A DNA stretch of 57,759 nt from Bacteroidota bacterium (GTDB lineage Bacteria; Bacteroidota; Bacteroidia; Sphingobacteriales; Sphingobacteriaceae): assembly GCA_018266935.1 (NCBI GenBank), contig JAFDZL010000488.1, positions 1-57,759 of the forward strand. Reading direction: 5' to 3'. Both the position numbers and the translations under genes were made by a program. Below the pieces are notes generated by a model. The model searched no databases and was not told the DNA's origin. It saw only the letters and a program-made list of their open reading frames with translations. Below, piece by piece: positions 27,866-36,271 of this stretch (the first letter of the stretch is position 1; each line of letters begins with the position of its first letter).

Positions 27866-28417
27866 ATGCCTGTGTTGTTGAGACGATATTTAATGCCCCT
27901 GGTTGTTTTAAGTGTGATGATCGGTGGCTGCGCGATGTATCAATCTATCGTTAAATCCTCATTCCCTTATACCTCTACGCTAACTATTTCTGCCGCTGCG
28001 CCAACCGGTGCCGAAACCTCGGCCATCAACACCGCAACCAGTTTCGACCAGAATTTTAGCAAGAATGGCAAGATGGCCGACAAGATCACACTGGTGCGCG
28101 TTATTTCGGCCAAACTGATGTCGGTTGAGCCTACGGACTATAATATAGGTAACCTGAGCTCGGTCAAAATATACCTTTCGAAAGGGAACGGCGATGATGA
28201 AATGCTGGTTGCACAGCGCGAAGACATCAGCCCGAATGCCGGCAATAACATCACGCTTGATATCGACAATTCAAAAATGCTTGACGAATTGGTGCGCGAG
28301 CCCAGTATAAGGGTGCGTATGACTTATAAAGTGCGGCAATCTTACCGGATAGATGCCAACGTGCATGTAGTATTAGGGCTTGCGGCTTATCCGAAGCCGG
28401 CGGATAAGGACAAATAA
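27866..28417 (+). CDS. Putative lipoprotein of unknown function
   Basis: 183 residues from the ATG at 27866 (MPVLLRRYLMPLVVLSVMIGGC); upstream in-frame starts precede the signal and look non-coding. Lipobox MIGGC with Cys about 22. The mature part is soluble with beta-rich segments (KITLVRVISAKLMSVEP, SSVKIYLSKGNGDDEMLVAQ, IRVRMTYKVRQSYRIDANVHVV). No family recognised. It faces away from carB and is convergent with the TonB-domain gene, with only 7 nt between the stops. Confidence 0.7.
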   Translation: MPVLLRRYLMPLVVLSVMIGGCAMYQSIVKSSFPYTSTLTISAAAPTGAETSAINTATSFDQNFSKNGKMADKITLVRVISAKLMSVEPTDYNIGNLSSVKIYLSKGNGDDEMLVAQREDISPNAGNNITLDIDNSKMLDELVREPSIRVRMTYKVRQSYRIDANVHVVLGLAAYPKPADKDK

Positions 28418-28424
28418 ATCGTTT

Positions 28425-29393
28425 TTACTCCTCTTGTAAGGCAAAGCTTACCGGAATAGTATAATGTACACGCACTGGGAGGCCGTACTTTTTGCCGGGA
28501 ATCCATAATGGACTTGCACGCACTACGCGAACTGCTTCCGCATCGATGGCGTCCGATACATGCTTCATCACTTTAATGTTGGTCACCTTACCACTCTTCT
28601 CCACCACAAAGTATAACACTACGGTGCCGGTAACATTACGCGCTTTATCATGTTCCGGATAACGGATGTTTTTGGAGAGATATTCATAAAAGGCTTTCAG
28701 ACCGCCATTATAATCCGGGTCGATGGTACGGGCTTTGTTATAAATACTCACGTTTCCCGCACTATCGGTAAGCGTGCCGCTTATCAGTGCGCCATCTTTA
28801 TATTCTTCAGTAAAACGCCCTTTGCCATCCTCGTCTATTCCCTCGCATTTGCCATCGTGTTTACCTTCCTTTACTGTACCCCATTCTATAACCCGTTTAA
28901 ACTTATTATCATATATTTTAAATGATCCGTTGCCCTCTGTGGCAAGGGCCGTTCCTGTTGAGTCAAAGCAGGCGATGATCTGCTTGTCTGTAAAATCTGT
29001 TTCCTCAATAGTTCCGGGAGGGTATCGTAATACAAGATAGGGCTTTCCGTTCGTGTAAAACCAGAACTGATCCTGGGCTATCGAGCCATCCTTATAGATA
29101 GTAATGCTTCGTTTTTTGCCGTTCCTGTAATACATAATACACTGACCTTCGTATCGTGGTGGGTCGATACGCGAAGATTGCCCTACGGATTTTGCTTTGC
29201 CGTCCAGGTAATATTCAAAAACATTGTACAACGTTGAACCCGAATCAGGTTCTTCAACTATGCGCATATAATCAGCGCTGTCGCGCACGCCCACGTAGTT
29301 GCCATTATATTTCAGAAAATAAATATTGCGCCTTTTCTGGGCCGTGCATACACCTGCCAGAAGCAGGAAAGTGACAAGGAGATATGTTTTCAT
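28425..29393 (-). CDS. Secreted protein with MORN-like repeats and a C-terminal TonB domain
   Basis: 322 residues. Signal peptide about 1-18. Residues about 40-205 contain MORN/YwqK-like repeats (CIMYYRNGKKRSITIYKDGS, FTEEYKDGALISGTL). The C-terminal TonB domain is at about 230-318: YEYLSKNIRYPEHDKARNV, GTVVLYFVVEKSGKVTNIKV, and VHYTIPVSFAL. There is no N-terminal anchor other than the signal peptide, so it is not a conventional energy transducer; in Bacteroidota this domain pair is usually found in periplasmic proteins of unclear role. Confidence 0.82.
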   Translation of the reverse strand: MKTYLLVTFLLLAGVCTAQKRRNIYFLKYNGNYVGVRDSADYMRIVEEPDSGSTLYNVFEYYLDGKAKSVGQSSRIDPPRYEGQCIMYYRNGKKRSITIYKDGSIAQDQFWFYTNGKPYLVLRYPPGTIEETDFTDKQIIACFDSTGTALATEGNGSFKIYDNKFKRVIEWGTVKEGKHDGKCEGIDEDGKGRFTEEYKDGALISGTLTDSAGNVSIYNKARTIDPDYNGGLKAFYEYLSKNIRYPEHDKARNVTGTVVLYFVVEKSGKVTNIKVMKHVSDAIDAEAVRVVRASPLWIPGKKYGLPVRVHYTIPVSFALQEE

Positions 29394-29419
29394 TCGATTG
29401 GCGGAACAGGTCTGCCAAT

Positions 29420-29770
29420 CTACTTAATTAATTTGTTATCTGTATCAGGGAATACCAGCAGTGGTTTGTAATTACGCGCTTCGTCCATGTCCATGTGGGC
29501 ATAGGACATAATGATCACGATATCGCCAACCTGCGCCAACCGGGCCGTTGCGCCGTTGAGGCAAACCGTACCACTGCCGCGCTCACCTTTGATAACATAG
29601 GTCTCAAAACGGGCGCCGTTGTTGTTATTTACGATCTGCACTTTCTCGTTCGGGATGATGTTCGCCGCATCTATCAGGTCCTCGTCTATCGTTATGCTGC
29701 CCACGTAATTCAGTTCAGCCTGGGTCACTTTAGCGCGATGGATCTTTGATTTCAATACCTCTATGATCAT
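29420..29770 (-). CDS. panD: Aspartate 1-decarboxylase
   Basis: 116 residues, full length. The Gly-Ser autocleavage site (G24-S25, in NYVGSITID) generates the pyruvoyl cofactor. [20 protein letters not shown] is the conserved core. It converts L-aspartate to beta-alanine, the substrate of PanC. panC lies upstream on the same strand, about 115 nt away, separated by a heptad element. A -7 element (29776-29783) lies almost at the ATG, so panD may also be made as a leaderless mRNA. Confidence 0.96.
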   Translation of the reverse strand: MIIEVLKSKIHRAKVTQAELNYVGSITIDEDLIDAANIIPNEKVQIVNNNNGARFETYVIKGERGSGTVCLNGATARLAQVGDIVIIMSYAHMDMDEARNYKPLLVFPDTDNKLIK

Positions 29771-29775
29771 GGGGG

Positions 29776-29783
29776 CAAAGGTA
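29776..29783 (-). promoter_or_regulatory. panD promoter -7 element, near-leaderless
   Basis: TACCTTTG on the minus strand matches TAnnTTTG exactly. Only 5 nt separate it from the panD ATG (29770), so transcription should start at or beside the start codon. Confidence 0.55.
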
Positions 29784-29810
29784 GATTATTAATTTATAGT
29801 TAGTGTCATT

Positions 29811-29897
29811 GACAGTTCATAGTTCACGGATCATAGTTCATAGCACACACGTCTTAAGTTTGACATGTTCGGCCATGAACTATCATCTATGAACTTA
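29811..29897. repeat. Heptad-repeat inverted element (AGTTCAT type)
   Basis: Left arm 29813-29845: AGTTCAT, AGTTCAC, GGATCAT, AGTTCAT, AG. Right arm about 29874-29896: TGAACTA, TCATCTA, TGAACTT. Both are in 7-nt register and opposite orientation. The panC stop codon (TAG, 29887-29889) and its last two Ser codons are part of the right arm. Confidence 0.82.
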
Positions 29898-30726
29898 AAA
29901 TCATATTATCTATCAACCTTGTATTTCCCACCTTTGCTGCCACCAAGGCCACAACATTTCTGGTTGACGGTTGAGCTGGATGCAGGTTGCCGCCGTCAGC
30001 TATCTCGAAATATTCGGCCTTGACGCTGGGTTCCAGATTAATGCGGCCAAAACATTCTTTCTGTAAAAGATCGATCTTATTCGGATCGAAATTCTCATTC
30101 AGCCAGTTGAGCGTTTTGGACAGAACAATTGCATGTTGTCTGTCTTCTGCCGAAAGGTGAATATTCCGCGAACTCATCGCCAAACCATCCGGTTCGCGCA
30201 GGATGGGACACATCACCAGCTTCACTTGCAGTTTTAGTAAATCGATCATACGGTGTATGATCAGGAATTGCTGGTAGTCCTTTTGCCCAAAGAAAGCCAG
30301 GTCAGGTTTTACGATGTCAAACAGCTTATATACCACCTGGGTTACTCCCTGGTAATGCCCCGGCCGGAATTTACCTTCGAGCAAAGTTTCCAGTTCGCCC
30401 AGGTCCAGGTGCCATTGCTCATCGGGCGCATACATCTCGTCCACGCCGGGATTGAAAAGTATATCGCAACCGGCTTGCTCAAGCTTTGCGATATCTGATT
30501 CGATAGGCCTCGGGTATTTTTCCAGGTCCTTCGGATCATTGAATTGAGTCGGATTTACGAAGATGCTGCATACCGTGACATCGCTCTGGCGTTGAGCCGA
30601 CGCCAATAAAGATAAATGTCCCTGGTGTAACGCACCCATCGTGGGCACAAAACCGATAGTATAACCTTCGCCGCGCAGCTTTTCAAGGTGTTCAGTGAGC
30701 GCTTTTTTGGTGGTGAATATCTTCAA
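29887..30726 (-). CDS. panC: Pantothenate synthetase
   Basis: 279 residues from a TTG at 30726 (MKIFTTKKALTEHLEKLRGE), which gives the usual length and N-terminus. A longer frame from another TTG at 30783 adds 19 residues without homologous character. ATP-site motifs include FVPTMGALHQGHLSLL and FGQKDYQQ. SSRNIHLS is the late conserved block. It joins pantoate and beta-alanine to make pantothenate. The C-terminal Ser-Ser-stop is written by the heptad element, so the natural end may differ among relatives. Confidence 0.93.
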   Translation of the reverse strand: MKIFTTKKALTEHLEKLRGEGYTIGFVPTMGALHQGHLSLLASAQRQSDVTVCSIFVNPTQFNDPKDLEKYPRPIESDIAKLEQAGCDILFNPGVDEMYAPDEQWHLDLGELETLLEGKFRPGHYQGVTQVVYKLFDIVKPDLAFFGQKDYQQFLIIHRMIDLLKLQVKLVMCPILREPDGLAMSSRNIHLSAEDRQHAIVLSKTLNWLNENFDPNKIDLLQKECFGRINLEPSVKAEYFEIADGGNLHPAQPSTRNVVALVAAKVGNTRLIDNMILSS

Positions 30727-30802
30727 TGACCCGGCGTTTTTTAAAAATGCGGCAAAATTGTGTATTTGCCCCGATATAACCAAAACTTACTTGCATAATC
30801 CG

Positions 30803-30833
30803 TTGGTAATTCATAAGATAATGCTTATATTTG
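30803..30833 (+). promoter_or_regulatory. Predicted promoter of the half glycogen synthase gene
   Basis: TTG at 30803-30805, a 20-nt spacer, then TATATTTG (30826-30833), an exact TAnnTTTG. The ATG is at 30883. Confidence 0.7.
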
Positions 30834-30882
30834 CAGTCTCAAATTTTTTGACTTCTTTACATAATATTAATACTGATTAGAG

Positions 30883-31707
30883 ATGGGTAAATCTAAGCTT
30901 CTGTTCATTACGCACGAAATGTCGCCTTTCCTCGAACTCACAAAAATTTCTGAAATCACCAGGCAACTGCCGCAGGCTATGCAGGACAAAGGTTACGAGA
31001 TCCGTATCCTGATGCCGCGTTTCGGAAATATCAATGAGCGCAGGAACAGGTTGCATGAAGTGATCCGGTTATCTGGTATGAACATTATCATTAATGACAA
31101 TGATAATCCTTTGATCATTAAGGTTGCGTCGATCCCGTCGGCACGTATGCAGGTGTATTTCCTGGATAACGAAGAGTACTTCCAGCGTAAGCACGTGTTT
31201 AGTGACAAGGATGGAAAGTTCTATACCGACAACGACGAAAGAATGATCTTCTTCTGCAAGGGCGCATTAGAAACTGTTAAAAAATTAGGCTGGGCTCCCG
31301 ATATGATCCACTGCCACGGCTGGATGAGCTCGCTGGTGCCGGCTTACCTCAAAACTACTTACAAGGACGATCCGACCTTCAAAAACTCGAAAGTCGTTTA
31401 CTCGGTTTATGAAAATGAATTTTCAGGCAAAATGGATCCTGATTTCGCGAATAAAGCCGTTATGACGGACATGACGGAGCACCACACCGAAGTTTATAAA
31501 CCAGGCACTAATTCATCATTGCACATCGGCGCTATACAGTATGCGGACGGCGTTGTATTTGGCAGCGACAACATAGATGATGAAGTGTTAAATAATGTTA
31601 AAAACAGCCATAAACCCGTTTTAGAGTTCAATTCCACTTCTGATTTCGAAAATTATTACAATTTTTACGACGAAATTATCAATGAAGAGTTGGTACATGT
31701 TGCATAA
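30883..31707 (+). CDS. Glycogen/starch synthase N-terminal domain protein (half-length GT5)
   Basis: 274 residues. It matches only the N-terminal Rossmann domain of glycogen synthase: KLLFITHEMSPFLELTKISE (the family loop carries K-x-G-G-L instead), VRILMPRFG-like EIRILMPRFGNINERRN, WAPDMIHCHGWMSSLVPAYL (acceptor-side HGW), and VVYSVYENEF. The nucleotide-sugar-binding C-terminal half is absent, and the following frame is an unrelated lipoprotein with its own signal. The Lys-Gly-Gly motif for ADP-glucose is replaced by TKIS. Such short forms occur in other Bacteroidota and are annotated as glycogen synthase; catalysis is doubtful. Confidence 0.82.
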   Translation: MGKSKLLFITHEMSPFLELTKISEITRQLPQAMQDKGYEIRILMPRFGNINERRNRLHEVIRLSGMNIIINDNDNPLIIKVASIPSARMQVYFLDNEEYFQRKHVFSDKDGKFYTDNDERMIFFCKGALETVKKLGWAPDMIHCHGWMSSLVPAYLKTTYKDDPTFKNSKVVYSVYENEFSGKMDPDFANKAVMTDMTEHHTEVYKPGTNSSLHIGAIQYADGVVFGSDNIDDEVLNNVKNSHKPVLEFNSTSDFENYYNFYDEIINEELVHVA

Positions 31708-31722
31708 GTTTTGATATCAGAT

Positions 31723-33150
31723 ATGAAATTTTTTCGGTTAGACTTATTGACCCTGTTGATAAGTCTTTTTATTTTGAACAGCTGCCGTAACAATGCTAAT
31801 ATTGGCTTGCCGGCGCCATCAACGCAGCTGAATGGTACTTTGATCGATACTTCTACCGTAATAGTTAATACAGTTACCGATGCCGGCTTTCTTGCGCCCG
31901 GCGTTACGCCGACCGATTCGGTCATTACATCAGGCCTTGCCAAAACCGCGATGGGCCTTTTCAGAGATCCGGCTTTGGGCACCGTTCAGTCTGACATCGC
32001 GGTAGGACTTCAATTGCCTGGCGGTGCAGCGTATACATTACCCAGCGGAACGATTGTTATCGATTCGGCTGTACTGGCGTTAAAATATGCCGACGGTTTT
32101 TATGGCGACTCGCTGACCTCGAAGTATAAAGTGAACGTTTACCAGTTAGGCGCCCGTCCGCTAAGCAAGACTTATTATAATACCACCGACTTTTCCGGTA
32201 ACCTGGGCCCGCTGGTAGGCACACGCACGTTCTATGCCCGCACACACGACAGCGTTAAGGTATATAATATCATCGCGGGCTACCCGGATACGCTATGGAA
32301 GGTTGTTCCGCAATTGCGTATCCCTATAAGCACCAACTTTATAAATAGCATCCTGTTCAATGCCAGCAGTGATCAACTTGGATCGAATACTGTTTTTCAG
32401 AATACGGTCAAAGGACTATACATCACCATGGATCCTGCCGGAACACAAGGCGCGGGCGGTACTTTTATGTTTAACATGACCGATTCGCTCAATGTTTACT
32501 ACCACACCATCAACGGCACAACTATCGATACTGCTTCGGTTGCGTTGCCGCTGTCCCAAAACCACTTTTCGCATATTATCCGCACGCCGTCGCCCGCTGT
32601 TGCCGCCGCGCTTGCCAATAATAGTCCGAACAATGTGATCTACCTGCAAGGCCTCGCAGGTTTAAAGGCAAAGATCAGTTTCCCTTACCTGAAGAATTTA
32701 GTTAATACTATAGGAAGCCACATTGTGCTTAACCGCGCCGAACTTGTTGTAACACCCATGCCGGGTACTACCATTCCGTTCAGTGCGCAGCCCAAGCTGA
32801 CGATGTACCGGTATGATATCGCCCATACGCCTGTGGAACTGCAGGATGCCAGCACCAACGATGGGCGCGCCGGTGGCATCGGCGTATTCGGTGGATATTA
32901 TAACCGCGCCAAAAATGAATACCATTTTATAGTTACAGGATATATCGAGGACCTGATGAACGGTTATTCTGTTGACTATGGTACCTACCTGGCTACTATC
33001 GATACTACCAATACGTCCACGGTTGATATCAACCCAACGCCGCAAACTGCAGGCCGCACGATAGCCGTGGGAACGGTTACCGATAAGAGTTCGCCATATT
33101 ATGCTTCGCGGATAAAATTGAATCTTATCTATACGAAGATTAATAAGTAG
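31723..33150 (+). CDS. DUF4270 family lipoprotein
   Basis: 475 residues from the ATG at 31723 (12 nt after the previous stop). Lipoprotein signal ending LFILNSC (Cys about 20). The mature part is a beta-rich surface or periplasmic protein: TVQSDIAVGLQLPGG, repeated Thr/Ser-rich strands, then KLTMYRYDIAHTPVELQDAS and the late motif GGIGVFGGYYNRAKNEYHFI that I associate with DUF4270. The family is specific to Bacteroidota and of unknown role. It lies between the half glycogen synthase and glmS. Confidence 0.85.
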   Translation: MKFFRLDLLTLLISLFILNSCRNNANIGLPAPSTQLNGTLIDTSTVIVNTVTDAGFLAPGVTPTDSVITSGLAKTAMGLFRDPALGTVQSDIAVGLQLPGGAAYTLPSGTIVIDSAVLALKYADGFYGDSLTSKYKVNVYQLGARPLSKTYYNTTDFSGNLGPLVGTRTFYARTHDSVKVYNIIAGYPDTLWKVVPQLRIPISTNFINSILFNASSDQLGSNTVFQNTVKGLYITMDPAGTQGAGGTFMFNMTDSLNVYYHTINGTTIDTASVALPLSQNHFSHIIRTPSPAVAAALANNSPNNVIYLQGLAGLKAKISFPYLKNLVNTIGSHIVLNRAELVVTPMPGTTIPFSAQPKLTMYRYDIAHTPVELQDASTNDGRAGGIGVFGGYYNRAKNEYHFIVTGYIEDLMNGYSVDYGTYLATIDTTNTSTVDINPTPQTAGRTIAVGTVTDKSSPYYASRIKLNLIYTKINK

Positions 33151-33175
33151 GACAGTTGTCCCGTTAGATCGGGCG

Positions 33176-33230
33176 GGTTGATCAAGTATATGGCTCCCCG
33201 CGCTTGGCCGGTATCCAAACTTGATCAACC
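33176..33230. repeat. Perfect 11-bp inverted repeat upstream of glmS
   Basis: GGTTGATCAAG (33176-33186) and CTTGATCAACC (33220-33230) around a 33-nt GC-rich loop. Each arm contains the palindrome TTGATCAA, so it could be a paired operator as well as an RNA hairpin. It lies 70-120 nt upstream of the predicted glmS promoter. I see nothing else in 33151-33296. Confidence 0.6.
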
Positions 33231-33296
33231 TCAATTAAACCTTATGACCTGATTTTACTCCAACCAGGCAAATCAAATATTGTTAGTACATTGATG

Positions 33297-33326
33297 TTGC
33301 TTTTATCGGGCAGCAAATTATTTTTG
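33297..33326 (+). promoter_or_regulatory. Predicted glmS promoter
   Basis: TTG at 33297-33299, then TATTTTTG (33319-33326), matching TAnnTTTG. The ATG is 28 nt downstream. There is no room for a glmS ribozyme, and none is seen. Confidence 0.6.
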
Positions 33327-33354
33327 TACTTTTTAAATTTAAAAACTTCTATTT

Positions 33355-35190
33355 ATGTGCGGCATAGTTGGCTATATAGGATACCGCGATGCTTACCCAA
33401 TAATTATCAAGGGGTTACACCGTCTTGAGTATCGCGGGTATGACAGCGCTGGTATAGCGTTAATTGATAAAGGATTAAAAGTTTATAAAAAAGCGGGCAA
33501 GGTTAGCGACCTGGAACACTTCGTAGGGGGCGTCAATTTAAAGGGGAGCATCGGCATGGGCCATACCCGCTGGGCAACCCACGGCGCCCCGAGCGATCGC
33601 AACTCACACCCGCACTCTTCCGGTAACCGGAAACTCACCATCATCCATAATGGCATTATTGAGAACTATGCGACGATCAAAGAAGCGCTGATAGCTAAAG
33701 GTCATGTTTTTTTAAGCGATACCGACACCGAAGTGCTGATCCACCTGGTTGAGGATATACAGCAGGAAACCCGGCTCGATCTGCACGAAGCTGTTCGCGT
33801 GGCGCTGAATAAGGTAATTGGCGCCTACGCCATCGTTATCATGAGCGCCGACGATCCTGACCAGTTGATAGCCGCCCGCAAAGGCAGCCCGATGGTGATC
33901 GGCGTAGGCGAAGGTGAGTATTTCGTGGCTTCGGATGCTACGCCAATTGTAGAATATACCAAAAATGTGATCTACCTGAACGATAATGAGATCGCCTATA
34001 TCCGCCGGGAGGATCTGCTGATCAAGAATATCGATAATACCGTTCAAACACCATACATCCAGGAGCTCGACCTAAAACTCGAAATGCTGGAAAAGGGTGG
34101 CTTTGACCATTTTATGCTAAAAGAGATCTATGAACAGCCCCGTTCTATCCGTGATTGCATGCGAGGCAGGATATACCCCCAGCAGGGTAAGGTGCAGTTG
34201 GGCGGGATCAAGGAATATACCGAAAAACTCAAAAATGTAGATCGTATTCTTATTGTTGCCTGCGGTACCTCGTGGCATGCGGGCCTCGTTGGCGAATACC
34301 TGATTGAAGAATACGCGCGCGTACCTGTTGAAGTGGAATATGCTTCCGAGTTCCGGTACCGCAACCCGATCATCAATGAAAAGGACCTGGTGATCGCCAT
34401 TTCCCAATCAGGCGAAACAGCCGATACGATGGCGGCTATTGAGCTGGCCAAGGAAAAAGGTGCTACGATATTCGGCGTTTGCAACGTTGTAGGCGCTTCG
34501 ATACCGCGCATCACCCATGCGGGTGTTTATACTCACGCAGGGCCCGAGATCGGTGTGGCATCCACCAAGGCGTTCACCGCACAGGTTACCGTACTGACGC
34601 TCATCGCATTTTATATTGCGCAGCAACGAGGTACTATCGCGCAGGGGAAACTGGTTGAATTGCTTACCGAACTGAACCAGGTACCGGAGCTCGTGGAAAA
34701 GGCGCTGCAATCGAACGACGAGATCAAAGAGATCGCGGCAAAGTTCAAGGATTCGACCAACTGCCTGTTCCTGGGCCGCGGGAGCTCGTTTCCGGTAGCA
34801 TTAGAGGGCGCACTGAAGCTCAAGGAAATTTCTTATATCCATGCTGAAGGTTATCCCGCCGCCGAGATGAAGCACGGCCCTATCGCTTTGATCGACGATG
34901 AAATGCCTGTGGTGTTCATCGCCACCAAACACTCGTCGTACGAGAAAGTGATCAGCAATATACAGGAAGTAAAGGCCCGCAAAGGGCACGTTATAGCCAT
35001 TGTGACCGAAGGCGACACGGATGTAAAAGCCATGGCCGATTACGTGATCGAAATACCGCAAACCAGCGAAGCGTTCGTACCATTGCTGGCAACTATACCG
35101 CTGCAGTTATTGGCGTACCATATCGCTGTAATGCGCGGGTGCAATGTCGATCAGCCGCGGAATTTGGCAAAGTCGGTGACGGTGGAATAG
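33355..35190 (+). CDS. glmS: Glutamine--fructose-6-phosphate aminotransferase (isomerizing)
   Basis: 611 residues from an ATG with the normal MCGIVGYIG start, so Cys2 is the glutaminase nucleophile after Met removal. The N-terminal glutaminase domain is about 1-220 (RLEYRGYDSAGIA, HTRWATHGAPSDRNSHPH). Two SIS domains follow (about 285-600; ISQSGETADT, YIHAEGYPAAEMKHGPIAL) and the C-terminus is QPRNLAKSVTVE. It makes glucosamine-6-phosphate for peptidoglycan and LPS. Its stop codon TAG falls inside the first unit of the following repeat element. Confidence 0.97.
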   Translation: MCGIVGYIGYRDAYPIIIKGLHRLEYRGYDSAGIALIDKGLKVYKKAGKVSDLEHFVGGVNLKGSIGMGHTRWATHGAPSDRNSHPHSSGNRKLTIIHNGIIENYATIKEALIAKGHVFLSDTDTEVLIHLVEDIQQETRLDLHEAVRVALNKVIGAYAIVIMSADDPDQLIAARKGSPMVIGVGEGEYFVASDATPIVEYTKNVIYLNDNEIAYIRREDLLIKNIDNTVQTPYIQELDLKLEMLEKGGFDHFMLKEIYEQPRSIRDCMRGRIYPQQGKVQLGGIKEYTEKLKNVDRILIVACGTSWHAGLVGEYLIEEYARVPVEVEYASEFRYRNPIINEKDLVIAISQSGETADTMAAIELAKEKGATIFGVCNVVGASIPRITHAGVYTHAGPEIGVASTKAFTAQVTVLTLIAFYIAQQRGTIAQGKLVELLTELNQVPELVEKALQSNDEIKEIAAKFKDSTNCLFLGRGSSFPVALEGALKLKEISYIHAEGYPAAEMKHGPIALIDDEMPVVFIATKHSSYEKVISNIQEVKARKGHVIAIVTEGDTDVKAMADYVIEIPQTSEAFVPLLATIPLQLLAYHIAVMRGCNVDQPRNLAKSVTVE

Positions 35191-35297
35191 TGAATGGTCA
35201 ATTGTGAATAGTCAATAGAGCCGATGGTTGATACTATCGGCTTTTCGATTTAACAAAAAGTTATTCATTATTGGCGATTCACCATTCACCATATAGC
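35183..35297. repeat. Heptad-repeat inverted element (GTGAATN type) enclosing the glmS terminator
   Basis: Left arm 35190-35217: GTGAATG, GTCAATT, GTGAATA, GTCAATA. Right arm 35261-35296: TTATTCA, TTATTGG, CGATTCA, CCATTCA, CCATA. Both are in 7-nt register and opposite orientation. Between the arms is a separate hairpin, AGCCGAT (35219-35225) with ATCGGCT (35236-35242), then TTT, which can act as the glmS terminator. Confidence 0.85.
35219..35248 (+). terminator. glmS terminator nested in the repeat element
   Basis: AGCCGAT, loop GGTTGATACT, ATCGGCT, then TTTCGATTT. The stem is only 7 bp, but the outer repeat arms could extend the structure. Confidence 0.65.
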
Positions 35298-35314
35298 TAA
35301 AATCAAATAATTGT

Positions 35315-35322
35315 TATATTTG
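35315..35322 (+). promoter_or_regulatory. Predicted promoter -7 element of the OxyR-like gene
   Basis: TATATTTG, an exact TAnnTTTG, ends 16 nt before the ATG at 35339. No clear -33 element. Confidence 0.55.
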
Positions 35323-35338
35323 AATAGATTTTATCTAT

Positions 35339-36271
35339 ATGACCATTACCCAATTGGAATATATTGTGGCTGTAGATACTTACCGCAGCTTTGTTATCGC
35401 GGCTGAAAAGTGCTTTGTTACCCAGCCGACGCTCAGTATGCAGGTACAAAAGCTCGAAGATACGCTTGGGGTAAAACTCTTCGACCGCAGCAAGCAACCG
35501 GTAACGCCAACGGAGATCGGTATCGAGATCATCGAGCAGGCGCGGATCGTATTGGCAGAAAGTGAAAAGATCAGGGAGATCATCAGCGACCGGCACGATG
35601 AGCTTTCGGGTGAATTGAAGATCGGCATTATAGCCACGATTGCTCCGTATATTATGCCTAAAGCTATTTCAGGTTTTGTAGCGAAACACCCGCAAGTTAA
35701 ATTGGTCATACAGGAACTTGCCGCAAAAGAGATCGCCCAGCAGCTGAAGCTCGGCACACTGGATTGCGGTATTATGTCAACACCGCTGCGCGAAGCCTTA
35801 TTGACCGAATTACCGGTCTGCTATGAAAATTTCGTCGCTTATGTGTCGAAGAACAACAAATTATATAAAAAGAAAAATATTGAGCCGGAGGATATCGATA
35901 TAGAAGAGACTTTTCTGCTGAATGAAGATGACGGGATGCGCGAACAAGTACGGAATATTTGCCGCCATCGGCATTCGGACACACGCGCACATTTTGAGTA
36001 TAACACTCACAGTGTAGATGCGCTCAAACGGCTGATCGATCAGGGTAATGGCGCTACTGTTCTGCCGGAACTGGCCTTGACCGAAATGAGCGATAAGCAA
36101 TTGGGCAAAGTTCGTTATTTCAGATCCCCCGAACCGGCCCGTGAGATCAGCATAGTGATCCAGAAGAATTTCCTGAAGAGACGTATGATCGAAGCGCTGA
36201 AGTACGAGATACTGGAGGTTGTGCCTAAGCGGATGCGGAGCAAGAAGAAAAAGGACGTGTTAGCTCCTTGA
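35339..36271 (+). CDS. LysR-family regulator, OxyR-like, lacking the peroxidatic cysteine
   Basis: 310 residues. N-terminal winged helix 1-60 (MTITQLEYIVAVDTYRSFVI, CFVTQPTLSMQVQKLEDTLG), then a periplasmic-binding-protein-like effector domain. Overall it resembles OxyR. Aligned to E. coli around the redox site, LLEDGHCLRDQAMGFC corresponds to LLNEDDGMREQVRNIC here: the resolving Cys208 is kept but peroxidatic Cys199 is Gly. Direct peroxide sensing by a C199-C208 disulphide is therefore not possible. sod lies 2 kb away and may be a target. The last residues are very basic (KRMRSKKKKDVLAP). Confidence 0.85.
   Translation: MTITQLEYIVAVDTYRSFVIAAEKCFVTQPTLSMQVQKLEDTLGVKLFDRSKQPVTPTEIGIEIIEQARIVLAESEKIREIISDRHDELSGELKIGIIATIAPYIMPKAISGFVAKHPQVKLVIQELAAKEIAQQLKLGTLDCGIMSTPLREALLTELPVCYENFVAYVSKNNKLYKKKNIEPEDIDIEETFLLNEDDGMREQVRNICRHRHSDTRAHFEYNTHSVDALKRLIDQGNGATVLPELALTEMSDKQLGKVRYFRSPEPAREISIVIQKNFLKRRMIEALKYEILEVVPKRMRSKKKKDVLAP

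Noticed and set aside
30883..33150. Frameshift splitting a full glycogen synthase
   Set aside because: The sequence after the stop encodes a DUF4270 lipoprotein with its own signal peptide, not the missing half, and no other frame shows it.
33151..33354. glmS ribozyme in the glmS leader
   Set aside because: The predicted transcript leader is only about 25 nt and no ribozyme core is seen.
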